Assembly: GCA_037447655.1 (NCBI GenBank)
Contig: JBBHKE010002873.1
Coordinates: forward strand, 137,695-201,694
Length of the DNA stretch: 64,000 nucleotides
Source: Zygnema cylindricum
Taxonomy: Eukaryota; Streptophyta; Zygnematophyceae; Zygnematales; Zygnemataceae
Direction: 5' to 3'
How positions within the stretch are numbered: the first letter of the stretch is position 1; each line of letters opens with the position of its first letter. Below the pieces are notes generated by a model. The model was not told the DNA's origin. It did not search any database and saw only the letters and a program-made list of their open reading frames with translations. Shown here piece after piece: positions 21,826-32,596 of the stretch. Both the position numbers and the translations under genes were made by a program.

Positions 21826-23145
21826 ACCAATTTTAGAATTCATTTTCTTTTTCTTTCTAATTTAACATTTCCCATAACGGTGAATTTTTGACAGCTTGTG
21901 AAAATGTTTTAAAGTGAGAATCCGAGGGGGGAAGGAGAGAAAAAATGAGGGAGAGGGCAAAAAAAAGAAGAAAACGGAAGAGGAGGAGGAGGTATACCAG
22001 TGAGTGAAAAAAGGGAAAATAGGAAAAATAGGGAATAGGAGAATAGGGAAAATAGGGAAAATAGGGACTAGGGGAATAGGGAAAATAGGGGATTTCTGAA
22101 AGAAAATATTCGCATTGAAAAGGAATTGGTGGACTGGAAAGGAGGAAGAAGGCAGGGAAGCGCGAAGATAAAATGGCTTGGTAAGGGATAGGAGTGCGAG
22201 GGGAAGAGGGAGAGGGAGATAGAGGAGGAGCCCCAGATGGAAGGAGGAAAGTGTGAGGAATAGGGTGGAAACAGGTGTCGGTGAAGGATGGGAGAAGGAT
22301 GCGGAGTGAAAGAAGAACATTGTGCGGGGATAGGGGGTTGGGGAATGGGAAGGGAGAGGAGGAGAGGTGTCGGAGAGGGAAGGAACAAAAACGCGAAAGG
22401 AGAGGAGAAGAGGAGCAGGAGATATATTAATCCTGGAGGATAAAGAGGGAGTAGAAGGGGAAGGGAAGTGAGATCGTGGAATCGGTAAAAGAGAGGAAAT
22501 TGAAGCGGAGGGGAAAGGAGGGAGGTAGGAAGAGGTGTGTTTTGCAAGAGGATAGAAAGAGGGATAAAAACTTATTGTTTGGACAATGGGGAGTCAAGGG
22601 AGGAGGGGGTTTCTGAATGAGGAGGAGGAACCAAGAAACTGAAAAATAAGGTTTTTTATGTCATTCCTTCAGTTTTTGTTGCCTATAAACAGACTTGGCC
22701 GTGATACATTCTTGCAAAATCTTGCAGAATTATTATGTTTTGTCGCACTACAGCAGCTTTTGCGCTCTAGTTTTAACCGATAGACACAAATAGTGTAGAT
22801 AATTGTACTGGAAAAAAATCATGTCCAGAGGAAGTGGTATAGAGAGATAACAGAGGCGGACACGGGAATGAGATAGGGAAATGGAAGGGGTACGGAGAGT
22901 TGGTAAGATTGATAGAGAGAAGAAGATGGTGATCTTCAGTGGAAGAACGGAAACTGACGAAAGAGAATGGAAGAGGCGGAAAGATTTAGATTTTTCTTGG
23001 AAAACGACGCAGCATTCGGTGATTGTGACGTGACAGAATTTTCAAGGCGAGCGGTGGTGGAATCTGCACTTCCTCCTTTCTTGACCCACTACTCCTAGGT
23101 AAGCATTTAACTCTCTCTCACACACACACTCTCCCCCCCCACTTC
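21826..23145 (-). repeat. GA-rich long repeat, copy 2 (inverse of 9300-10410)
   Basis: It matches the copy at 9300-10410 in inverse orientation: GTCATTCCTTCAGTTTTTGT at 22660, TCTTGCAGAATTATTATG at 22719, and CTACTCCTAGGTAAGC at 23089. The central part (21900-22560) is strongly purine-biased with GGGAATAGGGAAAATAGGG-type repeats (22025-22090). Long Pro/Ser/Leu-rich frames on the minus strand (21862-22320, 22068-22547) come from this bias. Confidence 0.6.
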
Positions 23146-24549
23146 TCGTACATTAGAGTTTACCACACTATACATCATTATTAGAGTAAAAAACACTAAT
23201 TCAGTCGCGACAATTCCTGGCCGAAAATCATAAAATATGTAAACAACCCTATTTAAGGGAGTGATTTTCAGAGCGGAGAGCACCCAACTTTTCATTTTTG
23301 TTTTTTTCTATTTTGAAAATCTTCGCAAGATTTTTTCTTCTTGAAAAATAAAATCTATGTGAATGCTGCAAGAATATTGTAAACTGTAAATTGTGTTGTA
23401 TTATAAATTTCTTGAAGCATATCATAATTTCCTAACTGTAAAACAGTACTTGCCTGCCGTTTTCAAATCTTGATTTCCCATAAAAAAATAAAATTTGCAG
23501 TTACAATTTTAAAAATACTTACTCTTTGCCATGTTTGAATGGGAATACACAAAACATTTTTTGTACTAAACCCATCATTTATTCCTTTTTTATCAATGAT
23601 AAGTAATCTGGAAGATCAATTTGAAGGCAAGAGCTTGTGAATATTACTTATTTGCAATAAATACAGATATGAAGGAAGTTATTGGAATTTCTGTATGGGA
23701 CATTATATCTAATGTTTACTGCAATGTGCAAACTGTGGTAAGGTTGGTTAATAGACTAAATCATCTCCTCTTAAAGGAAAAAAACTTGCAAGGTATGTTT
23801 CACACATTGAGCTAAGATTGGTTGGTCCTCAGCTTAAATGGTGTAGTATGGTTAAGAATTGAAATGGAAATTTTTTAAGTCTCCACAAAGTCGCGGAGAA
23901 AATAAGTAGTGGTTGAGAGCTTTGTCAACATTTATTGCAGGAGTTCCCATGCACAAATTGGTATGAATTGTCAATCTATTAAATGGATACATTGTACAGA
24001 ATGTACAAGACCCAGTACAGAAACAGTACGCAAACAAACGGGAGTTCTCCGTACTTTTTCTGTCGTTTTTTTGTCTTAAGGTGTTTGTTTTGTAGATCGA
24101 CCATAAGTCTAAAATAGTAAAATGTTCACGTTCATTTCCATTTTGTAGATTCTCGTAGTTTGTTGTACAGCCTGTCCGTATCTGTACGGCTAAATATTTT
24201 TAATTATTATAGCCTATAAACTACAGCCTAGGCTGACCATCCTGTACGGTTTTGTTAGAAAAACAAAGTGTCTGACAGGTTTTTTTGCGGTAATTAACTG
24301 ACTGTAACTGCCCTCTTGTTTTTTTGTTTGAAGATCTGGACTTAGAGGACCTGTGCGCGAATCGGAAGTCGGGGGCGGCATCGCTATTCGGTCAATTATG
24401 GTACGGATTTTAAGAATGATCGGATTTGTCGATTTGCGTTGAATTAGGGTAGATTCCTGTTTTGCGCTGTCCAGACGCAAGAAGTTAGCGTCCGGCTAAA
24501 AACGTTAACTTTTTTTGTAACGCATTTTGAAAAATTTAGCAATGTACAG
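23146..24549. other. AT-rich stretch; possible MITE scrap
   Basis: CTATACATCATTATTAGAGTAAAA at 23168 resembles a degraded MITE left end. The remaining 1.3 kb has no recognised gene or repeat. Confidence 0.35.
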
Positions 24550-25854
24550 TACACCGCGAATCGTAATTAGAGTAATGAAAAAATTAGAGTAAAAAAACAT
24601 AAAAAAGCAATTAGAGTAACTGACGCTAATTTATGTGATAGAGCTTTTTCAACTATTATTTAGTTATTCTATATTGGGTTATGTCGGCGAAAATTATGTG
24701 CGCGATAATTATGAACACTAAATTACGTAGACTTAGGGCGTGTTCCCATGTGTTCAAGTAAGGGTTTTTTCCCGTCGTTATCACAGAAAATCGGACTTCC
24801 AACGAGAAAATATTACGCCGTACGAAAAATGGGCAAAAACACAAGTACATTTTGCGTCATCTTGGAACTTGGAAGGTACGGCAATTTGGCGTTATTATCA
24901 TCGCGACCCACTTCCAGCTCATCTTCACACTTGCACTGGAATCAGATCGCGATCTGATTTTAGTCAAAATACTACCCCATTGACGAATGGAAAACCTGGA
25001 TTGCACGCGCCAACGTTTTCAACTTTTTTTTTGCGGTTGGGAGAGTACACTAAAAAAAAGGTGTTTGTCCGTTTGCTTATGTTGTCCACTTGTGGGCGTC
25101 TACAAATGTCATTTTGTAGACGTAGGCGATCGCTTATGTCGTTCACGTGTGGGCTTCAACAAATGACAGTTGGCGTCGACAATTGTCCCAGTATGTCAGG
25201 AGCTTTTTGCGGCGTACAAATGTCCGCAGTTTGTTCCGAGATCGTTGGCGTCTACAAATGTCAGCAGTTTGGGTTTCGCAAGTATTGGCGACGTGTACAG
25301 CTGCCACATATTCAAAATAATGAACGCGCAAGTAACGATTCACATAGGCACACTTTGAAAAGTACACCGTAAAATCAGCGCTAAATTCCAAAATAACGTT
25401 TCAAAATATCGGTTACATGGGAACACGCCCTTACAAAATGTGTCAGTCCGGTATAATATTGACGTCATTATGACGCTAATAATATTTGTCGCATTGAATG
25501 TCAGCTAATGTTCACACTGACGACGATGATGTCGACAGACGAGAGTTATGCGAACGGCTTTTTTTCGATGTGATTGATATTTTTGTTTAGTGCGATTTCA
25601 CGTGCGAGCGCGATTCTATTAAATCATAATTTGTACCTTTTTACTTATAAAAGTACAATTTTGCACGGTCAGACGTCGTCCGTACTCCACACTATTTAAA
25701 AATAACCTATATTAAATTTTTTTACGCTAATTAAACCTCACCTAAATTAGAATAATGAAAAAATTAGAATCGATTACTCTATTTGATGTGATTGAGTTCG
25801 AAATTTCGAGCGACCGAATAAGAGTAATTTACTCTAATTACGATTCGCGGTGTA
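24550..25854. mobile_element. Tc1/mariner-like MITE carrying a nested Harbinger-like element
   Basis: Left end TACACCGCGAATCGTAATTA, right end TAATTACGATTCGCGGTGTA. It is nearly identical to the copy at 26762-27383 outside the nested element D (24736-25430). The neighbour therefore serves as an empty site. An internal palindrome-like GCACGGTCAGACGTCGTCCG lies at 25663. Confidence 0.85.
24736..25430 (+). mobile_element. Harbinger-like non-autonomous element D (subfamily 3)
   Basis: Left end GGGCGTGTTCCCATGTG, right end CATGGGAACACGCCC, flanked by TTA on both sides (24733-24735, 25431-25433). The uninterrupted paralogue at 26762-27383 reads GTAGAC-GTA-CAAAATG at this point, giving the empty site with one base change. 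A 22-bp perfect palindrome centred on TCGCGA is at 24940-24961. A 210-codon frame (24740-25372) starts within the terminal repeat. It has no DDE, Myb or other transposase motif and I read it as chance. Confidence 0.88.
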
Positions 25855-26474
25855 GTGTAGCCCATTGCAACATGCTCCGATGGAAGTTTCCCCTCCGATG
25901 AAAATGTCCACTTGAAATTACAGTTTTTTCCCCCATTTTTTGATTTTTTTTCCCCCGCTTTTCGATTTTTTTTTCCCCCACTTTTTTTTTTCTTTTTCGC
26001 AACTAGCCATGCGCATCTTAAGGTAGCTAAAGTCAAGCATTGCACGACGACACTTCAAATCTGCTCTGCCATGTAATTGAGAGTGAGTTTATCAGTAAAA
26101 AAGTGGGGCTGGTTTACATGTGCTGTACTTTCTCGTACTACTTGGTAATGTTTTCTTAATCTTTACTGGAGATTACATCAAAATTCTCCAAGAGTCCACA
26201 CACAAGCAATGACCGTTCGATAATTTTTGGATCATCTTCCACGTGGCAATCGCTCCATCCTTACTGGCTACAGTACAGTACTGTACCTTCCTCAACTGTC
26301 CTCGAGGAGGACGGTCGGCATTTGCAGGGCGTTTAAAATCGCTACACTTGGCGACATCGTAAGTGCTCTGCGGTGGACAGCAATTGAGATCATTACACGT
26401 CATAGTAGCCATGTGCCTTCGGACGAGCTGGACGCGAATCCACCAATTTCCAACAAAAACTATTTGCAGGAAGC
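25855..26474. other. No recognised feature
   Basis: Includes a C/T-rich low-complexity stretch (25925-26000: repeats of TTTTTTCCCCC) and CTACAGTACAGTACTGTACC at 26270. No gene recognised. Confidence 0.35.
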
Positions 26475-26680
26475 TAGACCGTGTATCGCTATTAGTGTTA
26501 ATGTATTTTTTGCCACATAAAACATCTTTTCTCCGTACACGCTTGTCGGATTGTGGATCTGACGGTTGCGATGAAAAGGTGAGATTCTCATCGTCGGTTT
26601 TAAATTGAAATTGGACAGATGTGTACAGAAAAAGATGTTTTAAGTGGCTAAAAAATTAGTAACACTAATTATGCGGATCA
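26475..26680. mobile_element. MITE fragment, GTTGCGAT-AAAGGT subfamily
   Basis: Left end TAGACCGTGTATCGCTATTA. The interior (TTTTCTCCGTACAC.C.TGTCG, GACGGTTGCGATGAAAAGGT) matches 28764-28985. The right terminus is lost after AACACTAATTATGCGG. Confidence 0.55.
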
Positions 26681-26761
26681 TGCATACGTCCGCAACTCCG
26701 CAACTTCACCGTCCGCGTTTCCACTCTTGACTCTGGCACTACTCAATAATGCACCGACAAG

Positions 26762-27383
26762 TACACCGCGAATCGTAATTAGAGTAATGAAAAAATTAGA
26801 GTAAAAAAACAAAAAAAAACAATTAGAGTAATTGACGCTAATTTATGTGATAGAGCTTTTTCAACTATGAAGTTTACTCTAATTTATTTAGTTATTCTAT
26901 ATTGGGTTATGTCGGCGATAATTATGTGCGCGATAATTATGAACACTAAATTACGTAGACGTACAAAATGTTTCAGTCCGGTATAGTATTGACGTCATTA
27001 TGACGCTAATAATATTTGTCGCATTGAATGTCAGTTAATGTTCACACTGACGACGATGCTGTCGACAGACGAGAGTTATGCGAACGGCCTTTTTTCGATG
27101 TGATTGATTTTTTTGTTTAGTGCGATTTCACGTGTGAGCGCGATTCTATTAAATCATAATTTGTACTTTTTTACTTATTAAAGTACAATTTTGCACGGAC
27201 AGACGTCGTCCGTATTCCACACTATTTAAAAATAACCTTAATTAAAATTTTTTACGCTAATTAAACCTCACCTAAATTAGAATAATGAAAAAATTAGAAT
27301 CGATTACTCTATTTGATGCGATAGAGTCGAAATTTCGAGCGACCGAATTAGAGTAATTTACTCTAATTACGATTCGCGGTGTA
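26762..27383. mobile_element. Tc1/mariner-like MITE, uninterrupted copy
   Basis: Left end TACACCGCGAATCGTAATTA, right end TAATTACGATTCGCGGTGTA, 622 bp. It is nearly identical to 24550-25854 without the nested Harbinger-like element, and is the empty-site reference for it. Non-coding. Confidence 0.85.
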
Positions 27384-27553
27384 ATAATTAGCGTGGTTTA
27401 CGCTAATTGGGAATTTGGAAATTTTCGAAGAAATAGTCTACTCTAATTAGGAATTAGGGTTTTTTTAAATAGTGTGGATAATTCTATTAGAGAATAAAAA
27501 AAAAAAGCGGGACGGAATTAGCATACACAACGCTAATAACGATTGGCGGTGTA
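27384..27553. mobile_element. Tc1/mariner-like MITE, 5'-truncated copy
   Basis: It abuts the previous MITE. The right end AACGATTGGCGGTGTA is intact. The interior matches 5330-5400 (AATTTGGAAATTTTCGAAG, GGAATTAGGGTTTTTTT) and the right part of 8418-8961 (AGCGGGACGGAATTAG). The left end is missing. Confidence 0.6.
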
Positions 27554-27589
27554 CTGTACCCTTTCACTCTCCTTTCGCCTTCCCTTCAC

Positions 27590-28190
27590 CTCCGTGAGAG
27601 AGGTAGCAAACGGTCAACCGAAACCGTGATAAACCGTTAACCGACCGCCCGCGCCGGATCCGAAACGGATTCGGTTGCCAAATTTTGGGGGTCGGGCGAT
27701 TATGGTCGGTTGTTTCACCAGGAAAAAAAAAACGGTCGGTTACGGTCGGTCAACCAAAAAACCAAAAAAAATGAAAATGTGCTGTCCGTATAATCCAACA
27801 TTATTGTACTTTGTACTCTTTGGTATCGTGGAAGTACCTGAATCATGATTAGCGTCGCAAATCTGACAAGGTAGTAACGCTATTTATTTCAAAAATCTTA
27901 GGGAACGCGACAAAGCGTCGCAAATCTGACACGGTAGTTACACTATTCATTTCGCAAATCTTATGGAACGCGACAAATTGTAATTATTGGCTTATTTGTA
28001 CGTCGTACATTAATTAATTTTGTACTTTTTCGGTTACAAGCGGGCACGGTTAGTCGCGAGAAATCGAGTTTCGGTTAACATTTATTTTCGTTAACGCCGG
28101 TCACTTAACGGTTAACAATTTTGGAGCGTGACATAACCCGGTCGGGCGTCGGTTACTCAGATTTTGAAAAAAAAAACGCTCGGTTTCGGT
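27590..28190 (-). repeat. CGGTTAAC dispersed repeat, inverse copy
   Basis: Inverse of 31800-32225 and of the flanks of 2422-2957: GGATCCGAAACGGATTCGGT, TTTGTACTCTTTGGTATCGTGG and CGAGAAATCGAGTTTCGGTTAAC are all present in inverse order. It is rich in CGGTTA/TAACCG words near both ends. Non-coding. Confidence 0.6.
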
Positions 28191-28369
28191 TATGTAAAAT
28201 TTTGACTTTTGCGACCTCTTGCTATCGAACGGTAATGAGTCGCAATATATTGCTCAAAAGCAACAAAAAATACTGTATTGCCAAAATCGGCAAGGAGGGG
28301 AGGTCCGTAGGAAAATTACGGAATTCTGGTACGGAACTGAAATACGAGATAATTACGGAGATATCATGC

Positions 28370-28393
28370 GGGGGGGGGGGGGGGGGGGGGGGG
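28370..28393 (+). repeat. 24-base G homopolymer
   Basis: An uninterrupted run of 24 G on the plus strand, the longest GC homopolymer in the window. It lies in the unassigned stretch 28191-28393, which shows nothing else. Confidence 0.95.
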
Positions 28394-28577
28394 TTTGGAA
28401 TTTGTTTCACAATCCATTCCGTACGAAGTTATTGTCAGTAGTTATCGGCCTGATAATTATCGGAAATTCATCGCGATAATTTTGTTACCAATATATTGAA
28501 CCGATATATCGATTATTAGTAAGTGAAAAAAGGGTACATATCGGTTATTGGCAGATGGCTATCGATACGCAACACTA
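28394..28577. mobile_element. hAT-like MITE, right-end fragment c
   Basis: The right end ATCGATACGCAACACTA is a family terminus. The interior (TTATCGGAAATTCATCGCG, CCGATATATCGATTATTAG, AGGGTACATATCGG) matches other hAT-like copies. The left end was not found. Confidence 0.5.
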
Positions 28578-28763
28578 ATTTTTTTGTCTTTGCGAAGCGG
28601 AGGTTATTTTGGTGGTACAATGACATAGTACTCTCATTCGTACAACCATTCAGCAAAGTACAAATCCTAAATTCAGATTGCACACCTGAAAATCTTTCAC
28701 AATTGTCAATTTATAAAATCTACCCTACGTGGCTCCACTCTGAAGTGCGAGGCTACAGTACAG

Positions 28764-28985
28764 TACAACTGTGAATCGTAATTAGCGTTAATATTTTTTT
28801 CGTCTCTTAAATAAACTTTTCTCCGTACACACATGTCGAATTGTAGATCCGACAGTTGCGATTGAAAGGTAATATTCTCAGCTTCCGATTGGCCGCCTCA
28901 AATTGACATTCAGACAAATATGTACGGAGAAAAGACATTTTCACTGGCTATTTTTTTTTAACACTAATTGCGATTCACATTGGTA
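28764..28985. mobile_element. Tc1/mariner-like MITE, GTTGCGAT-AAAGGT subfamily
   Basis: Left end TACAACTGTGAATCGTAATTA, right end TAATTGCGATTCACATTGGTA, 222 bp. It is related to 26475-26680 and to the mago intron-1 MITE (52302-52533) by the AGTTGCGATTGAAAGGTAA block. It is preceded by TACAGTACAG. Confidence 0.62.
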
Positions 28986-29353
28986 GTTATTTGGGACCTG
29001 ATTGGCAGCTCGTCTTGAAACAATTGCTACTAAATGTGTCCGTATAATTGCTGGCACCTCTTAAAGGAAAGTTGGAAACCCCGCATGTCTATCATGAGTA
29101 CAGAAGATACGGGTCACATGGACGCTTTCGGAACCTCGGAATGTGCAAAATGTTGCAAGATTCAGGTCCCTACGTTAATGACCTTGAACTCAATACACGT
29201 TACTTTATAAAGTACACCGCGAATTGCTGCTATTACAATAGTCTTATATCGGCGCCGCTAAATTATGACCCTACCTAAAAAGGAATGAATATTACTATTT
29301 TTTCTTTTGAGCTAATATCGGTACTATTTATAGAGTGTCACTGTTGTTAACAC

Positions 29354-30192
29354 TAGTGTTGGGTATCGAGTAAATTCATATCGCGATAATTTTGATATTC
29401 GATATATCGAATATTGATCGAGCAGAATTCTCGATATATTATACCGGGACCAACATAAATCATTGCGATATATATCGCGATATATAGTATTTTTTTTTAG
29501 TTTAATATTTTATATTTTTATATATTATGTTATTTTACCGAAAAAGACAAATTGTCTGATACGCCACGTACGACGTGATTTTTGTTCCGTGACTTAGAGG
29601 TAGACGCCGCAAAATGTAACCGATAAAAAAGTACTAATCATGTAATTCATATAATTACTTATTTGGGGTATGGTTACATCAAAAGGTCTCTGTAGTACTA
29701 CGGACAACAAAATTTATGTATTACAGAGGCCTCGGTTACATCGCGTATCGTCTGTAAACAAGTTTTTACATACGTGTTTTGATATGAGTGGTTCCTTGTA
29801 AGATGATGATAAAATCTCCAAAATCGTCAAAGATTTGAAAACCGACCATTTTCGTATGGAAATCCGTACTTCATACGTGTACTTCGCAAGTGTACAGCGT
29901 CAATGTATCTCAGAGATCTCCTTCACTCTGCTGACTTTCAGGAAAAAACAGTATTTCTTTTCGGCAAAGATGTTACGGTCACCTTGTTCGGAGGCAAGTG
30001 AGTTTGGAGACCTGCGATTTTTTTTTTTTTGAAAAAGCCTTGATATATCGGCGATACGATATATTGGCTATATATTGGCAATATATTGCGATATTTTGAT
30101 TTTTGATATATCGAAGGGATATATCGATTATCGGGTACCTGAAATTCGATATATATTGAATATCGACCAAAGGTCCTCGATACCCAACACTA
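29354..30192. mobile_element. hAT-like element d with perfect 8-bp target duplication
   Basis: Termini TAGTGTTGGGTATCGAG and CTCGATACCCAACACTA are perfect inverses. The flanking 8-mers GTTAACAC (29346-29353, 30193-30200) are identical, which is diagnostic of the hAT superfamily. TATCG/ATATATCGA-rich arms surround a foreign insert (29666-30020). No transposase. Confidence 0.88.
29666..30020 (+). mobile_element. Partial Harbinger-like element (left half of subfamily 4)
   Basis: GGGTATGGTTACATCAAAAG onward aligns with 19893-20245 of element H through GATATGAGTGGTTCC and GTACTTCGCAAGTGTAC to ACGGTCACCTTGTTCG. It stops before the palindrome and the right terminus, replaced by T-rich and then hAT-like sequence. 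It therefore lost its right half after inserting into the hAT-like element. Confidence 0.7.
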
Positions 30193-30222
30193 GTTAACAC
30201 TATGGTGGCGATTCACGGTGTA

Positions 30223-31078
30223 GAGCTATTTAAGCATGAAAGGCCGTACACAAAAAGGACAAAAGTTGTGTAGCATAATGAGAAAATAAGACCTAGAGCT
30301 AGAGCAGCTAGTAATCCCTATAGTTAAGACAGTACCTGGCGTACAATTTTGTCGTTAATGCGGTATTAATAGAATGTACAACAGAGTGTTGGTTGTCCAA
30401 TACCAGTCAAGTTTTGTAGAGTTTCCCGCCTATGCGCCAAACAAGCCACCCAAAAAAAAAAACATTATGTTTAAAATGTAGTTTCTAAAATATATTTGTT
30501 GTGAAACTATACTAAACTACGAATTTTATTCGTTTATGATATGGTGTATGGTCCACACACCTAAACGCTAACGTCAATCATACGTTTTGTGCGTCAGTAT
30601 TTATGTTGAACAGAATCAGCTTCATTTGCTCCGCTCAGACGCTGAATAGGACAAGCCACTTCTACTATAGTACTGAATTCTTAATTGCCATATAGTTCTT
30701 ATGTAGACATGCCACTCTATTTAAGGGTGTGAAATCCCATCCATTTAATTCACTAAAATGAGCGTTTCTTTTCCTTTTAACCTATTGGCTTTTTTTTTAA
30801 ACTCCTACTTTGCCTCAAAATGTTATTAATGCCTCTTCTCCATTAGGCGGTCCCAATAAACATGCGGATAAGTCTATTTCTGGTGTTTACTAGCACGGCC
30901 TTCCATTATGTCGTGCCAGTAGACATCGTTACTCAATTATGATAGGCGCCACGTAGGCAATTTTCAGATTCTTAAAATCTAGAAATATTCTTCAAGCTGA
31001 AAATCTGTACATAATATTTGTACGGGTGGAGGTAGATAATGATTCGTACGAAAATATTGCGACCAGATTTCAATTTTG
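30223..31078. other. No recognised feature
   Basis: AT-rich DNA without motif or family match. Confidence 0.35.
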
Positions 31079-31799
31079 AAATTGAAAATCAAAATTTCGA
31101 AATGGAATGTCAAAAAGGCGTCGCAAACTTTTAAGGTTAGCGAATGTCAGAAGGAGCGTGCGAGGATATTTCGGTCGACCTTCATACACTTGCATTGTTC
31201 ACACTTGGAAAAATGGGTAAACGATGTTATAAATTTTGGGATCCGTACGCCAAATTTCATAAAATGACAAAAAACGCGGCGGTGACGGTTGGAGCGGTTG
31301 GTTTCGACCGTTTTGGAGCGTAGCGGCGGACAAAAGATGTAGTTCTATGCGTCAAAACTCGACAGCTGCGTAAAGCAAACGGCAACTGCCGTCCGCCATC
31401 GGACATCATGTTTGGAATGCACTTTTTCGTTTTTGAAGAATTTCGAAAACGAAGCGCACGGACGTGAACCGTACAAGAATTCATTCCGTCGCAAACTTAT
31501 GAACAAACAGGGGACCAATCACATAAGAGAACACGTAATGTCAAAAAAGGAAAAAACAGATGGAAAAAAAAAGGGCATGTCCAAAGTTCCTTCACGGTTA
31601 TTTTCGGTCTGTACAAACGCTTGCGTGGTAGTACATTTTGGTTTGGAAGGATTCGTACATATCATGTCCGCAAAGCGTTTCCTTTTTCGTACGGGCAAGT
31701 GGCTCGTATCACGACACGCTAGTTGACGTAGGCTAGGGTCACGTGCCAGTTCACGGCGGACAAAAAAAAGTACCGTTTTCATACCATACCGTTTTCCCC
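31079..31799. other. Repeat unit related to 17761, then nothing recognised
   Basis: 31099-31170 is the single related unit described for 17761-17875. The rest holds opposed frames (31412-31726 plus, 31519-31782 minus) without motifs; KKEKTDGKKKG-type runs suggest low complexity. Confidence 0.4.
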
Positions 31800-32225
31800 T
31801 TTTTCAAGTGTGAACAATGCATGAGTACCGGACGCCCAACCGGGTTATATCACGCTCCTAAATTGTTAACAGTTACCCGAAACGCGTTTACGAATTTAAA
31901 AGTTAACCGAAACTCGATTTCTCGCGACTACCCGTACAGGCCCGTACCCGAATAAATACAAAATTAATGGTACATTTCCCTTATACCTTCCACGATACCA
32001 AGAGTACAAAGTACAAAAATGTTTGATTGTATGGACAATACAAAACTTTCATTTTTTTTCGTTTTTTGCTTACTCGACCGAACCGTTTTTTTTTTTTTCC
32101 TGTGAATCAACCGTCTGAATCCGCCCGGCCCCCCAAATGTGGCACCCGAATCCGTTCCGGATCCGACGCGGGCGACCGGTTAACGGTCGGTTACGGTTTA
32201 GGTTAACCGTTACCGACCTATTGTA
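31800..32225 (+). repeat. CGGTTAAC dispersed repeat, most complete right part
   Basis: It aligns with 2185-3145 (minus the MITE there): ACGCGTTTACGAA, AACTCGATTTCTCGCGACTA, CGATACCAAGAGTACAAAG and GTTCCGGATCCGACGCG. It ends in GGTTAACGGTCGGTTACGG. Non-coding. Confidence 0.6.
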
Positions 32226-32596
32226 CCCGGTAATCGGTATATGGTTCCAATATATCGAAAATCTCAATTTTGAGATATTTTAAGGATTTATCAGTTCCAC
32301 GTGGCGATATAATTATATCACAATATATCGAAGCGACATTGGTTTCCAAAAATAAATCACAAGCCCCCATTTTCAGCGCCCCCAACCGGAGGGCGAGAAG
32401 GGCCTGGGTAGGGGGAGAAATCTTCTATATGATTTAGCGTACAATATTTATGTACGGACACCTACCTTCCACTTAGTATATAGCGATCAAATTTGGTAGT
32501 CCCTAAGATATACATCGAGCCCTCTAACGTTCGATATTTGATATATATAGAATGTCAAGTTTATCGCGTTAAGTTTTTACCCGATACACAACACTA
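32226..32596. mobile_element. hAT-like MITE, right-end fragment e
   Basis: The right end CCCGATACACAACACTA is a family terminus. The preceding 370 bp are rich in ATATATCG words (TCCAATATATCGAAAATC, CACAATATATCGAAGC). A left terminus is not visible; the CGGTTAAC repeat stands there. Confidence 0.5.

Larger units (their letters stand above)
29213..30222. mobile_element. Tc1/mariner-like MITE, outer shell of a triple nest
   Basis: Left end TACACCGCGAATTGCTGCTA, right end GGTGGCGATTCACGGTGTA. It is interrupted at 29354-30192 by a hAT-like element, which itself contains part of a Harbinger-like element. Without the insert the MITE is about 160-170 bp. The stretch 28986-29212 before it shows no recognised feature. 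Confidence 0.68.

Noticed and set aside
21862-22547. Minus-strand frames of 152 and 159 codons rich in Pro, Ser and Leu
   Set aside because: They overlap in different frames and result from the purine-biased strand, which lacks stops. The inverse repeat copy at 9.3-10.4 kb does not keep the frames.
9300-23145. A single giant inverted-repeat transposon of 14 kb
   Set aside because: The region between the arms is a patchwork of independent elements with their own target duplications. No target duplication or sharp terminus was seen at the outer edges.
24740-25372. 210-codon plus-strand frame as a transposase gene in element D
   Set aside because: It starts inside the terminal repeat, runs through the palindrome, has no transposase motif and no counterpart in the other Harbinger-like elements.
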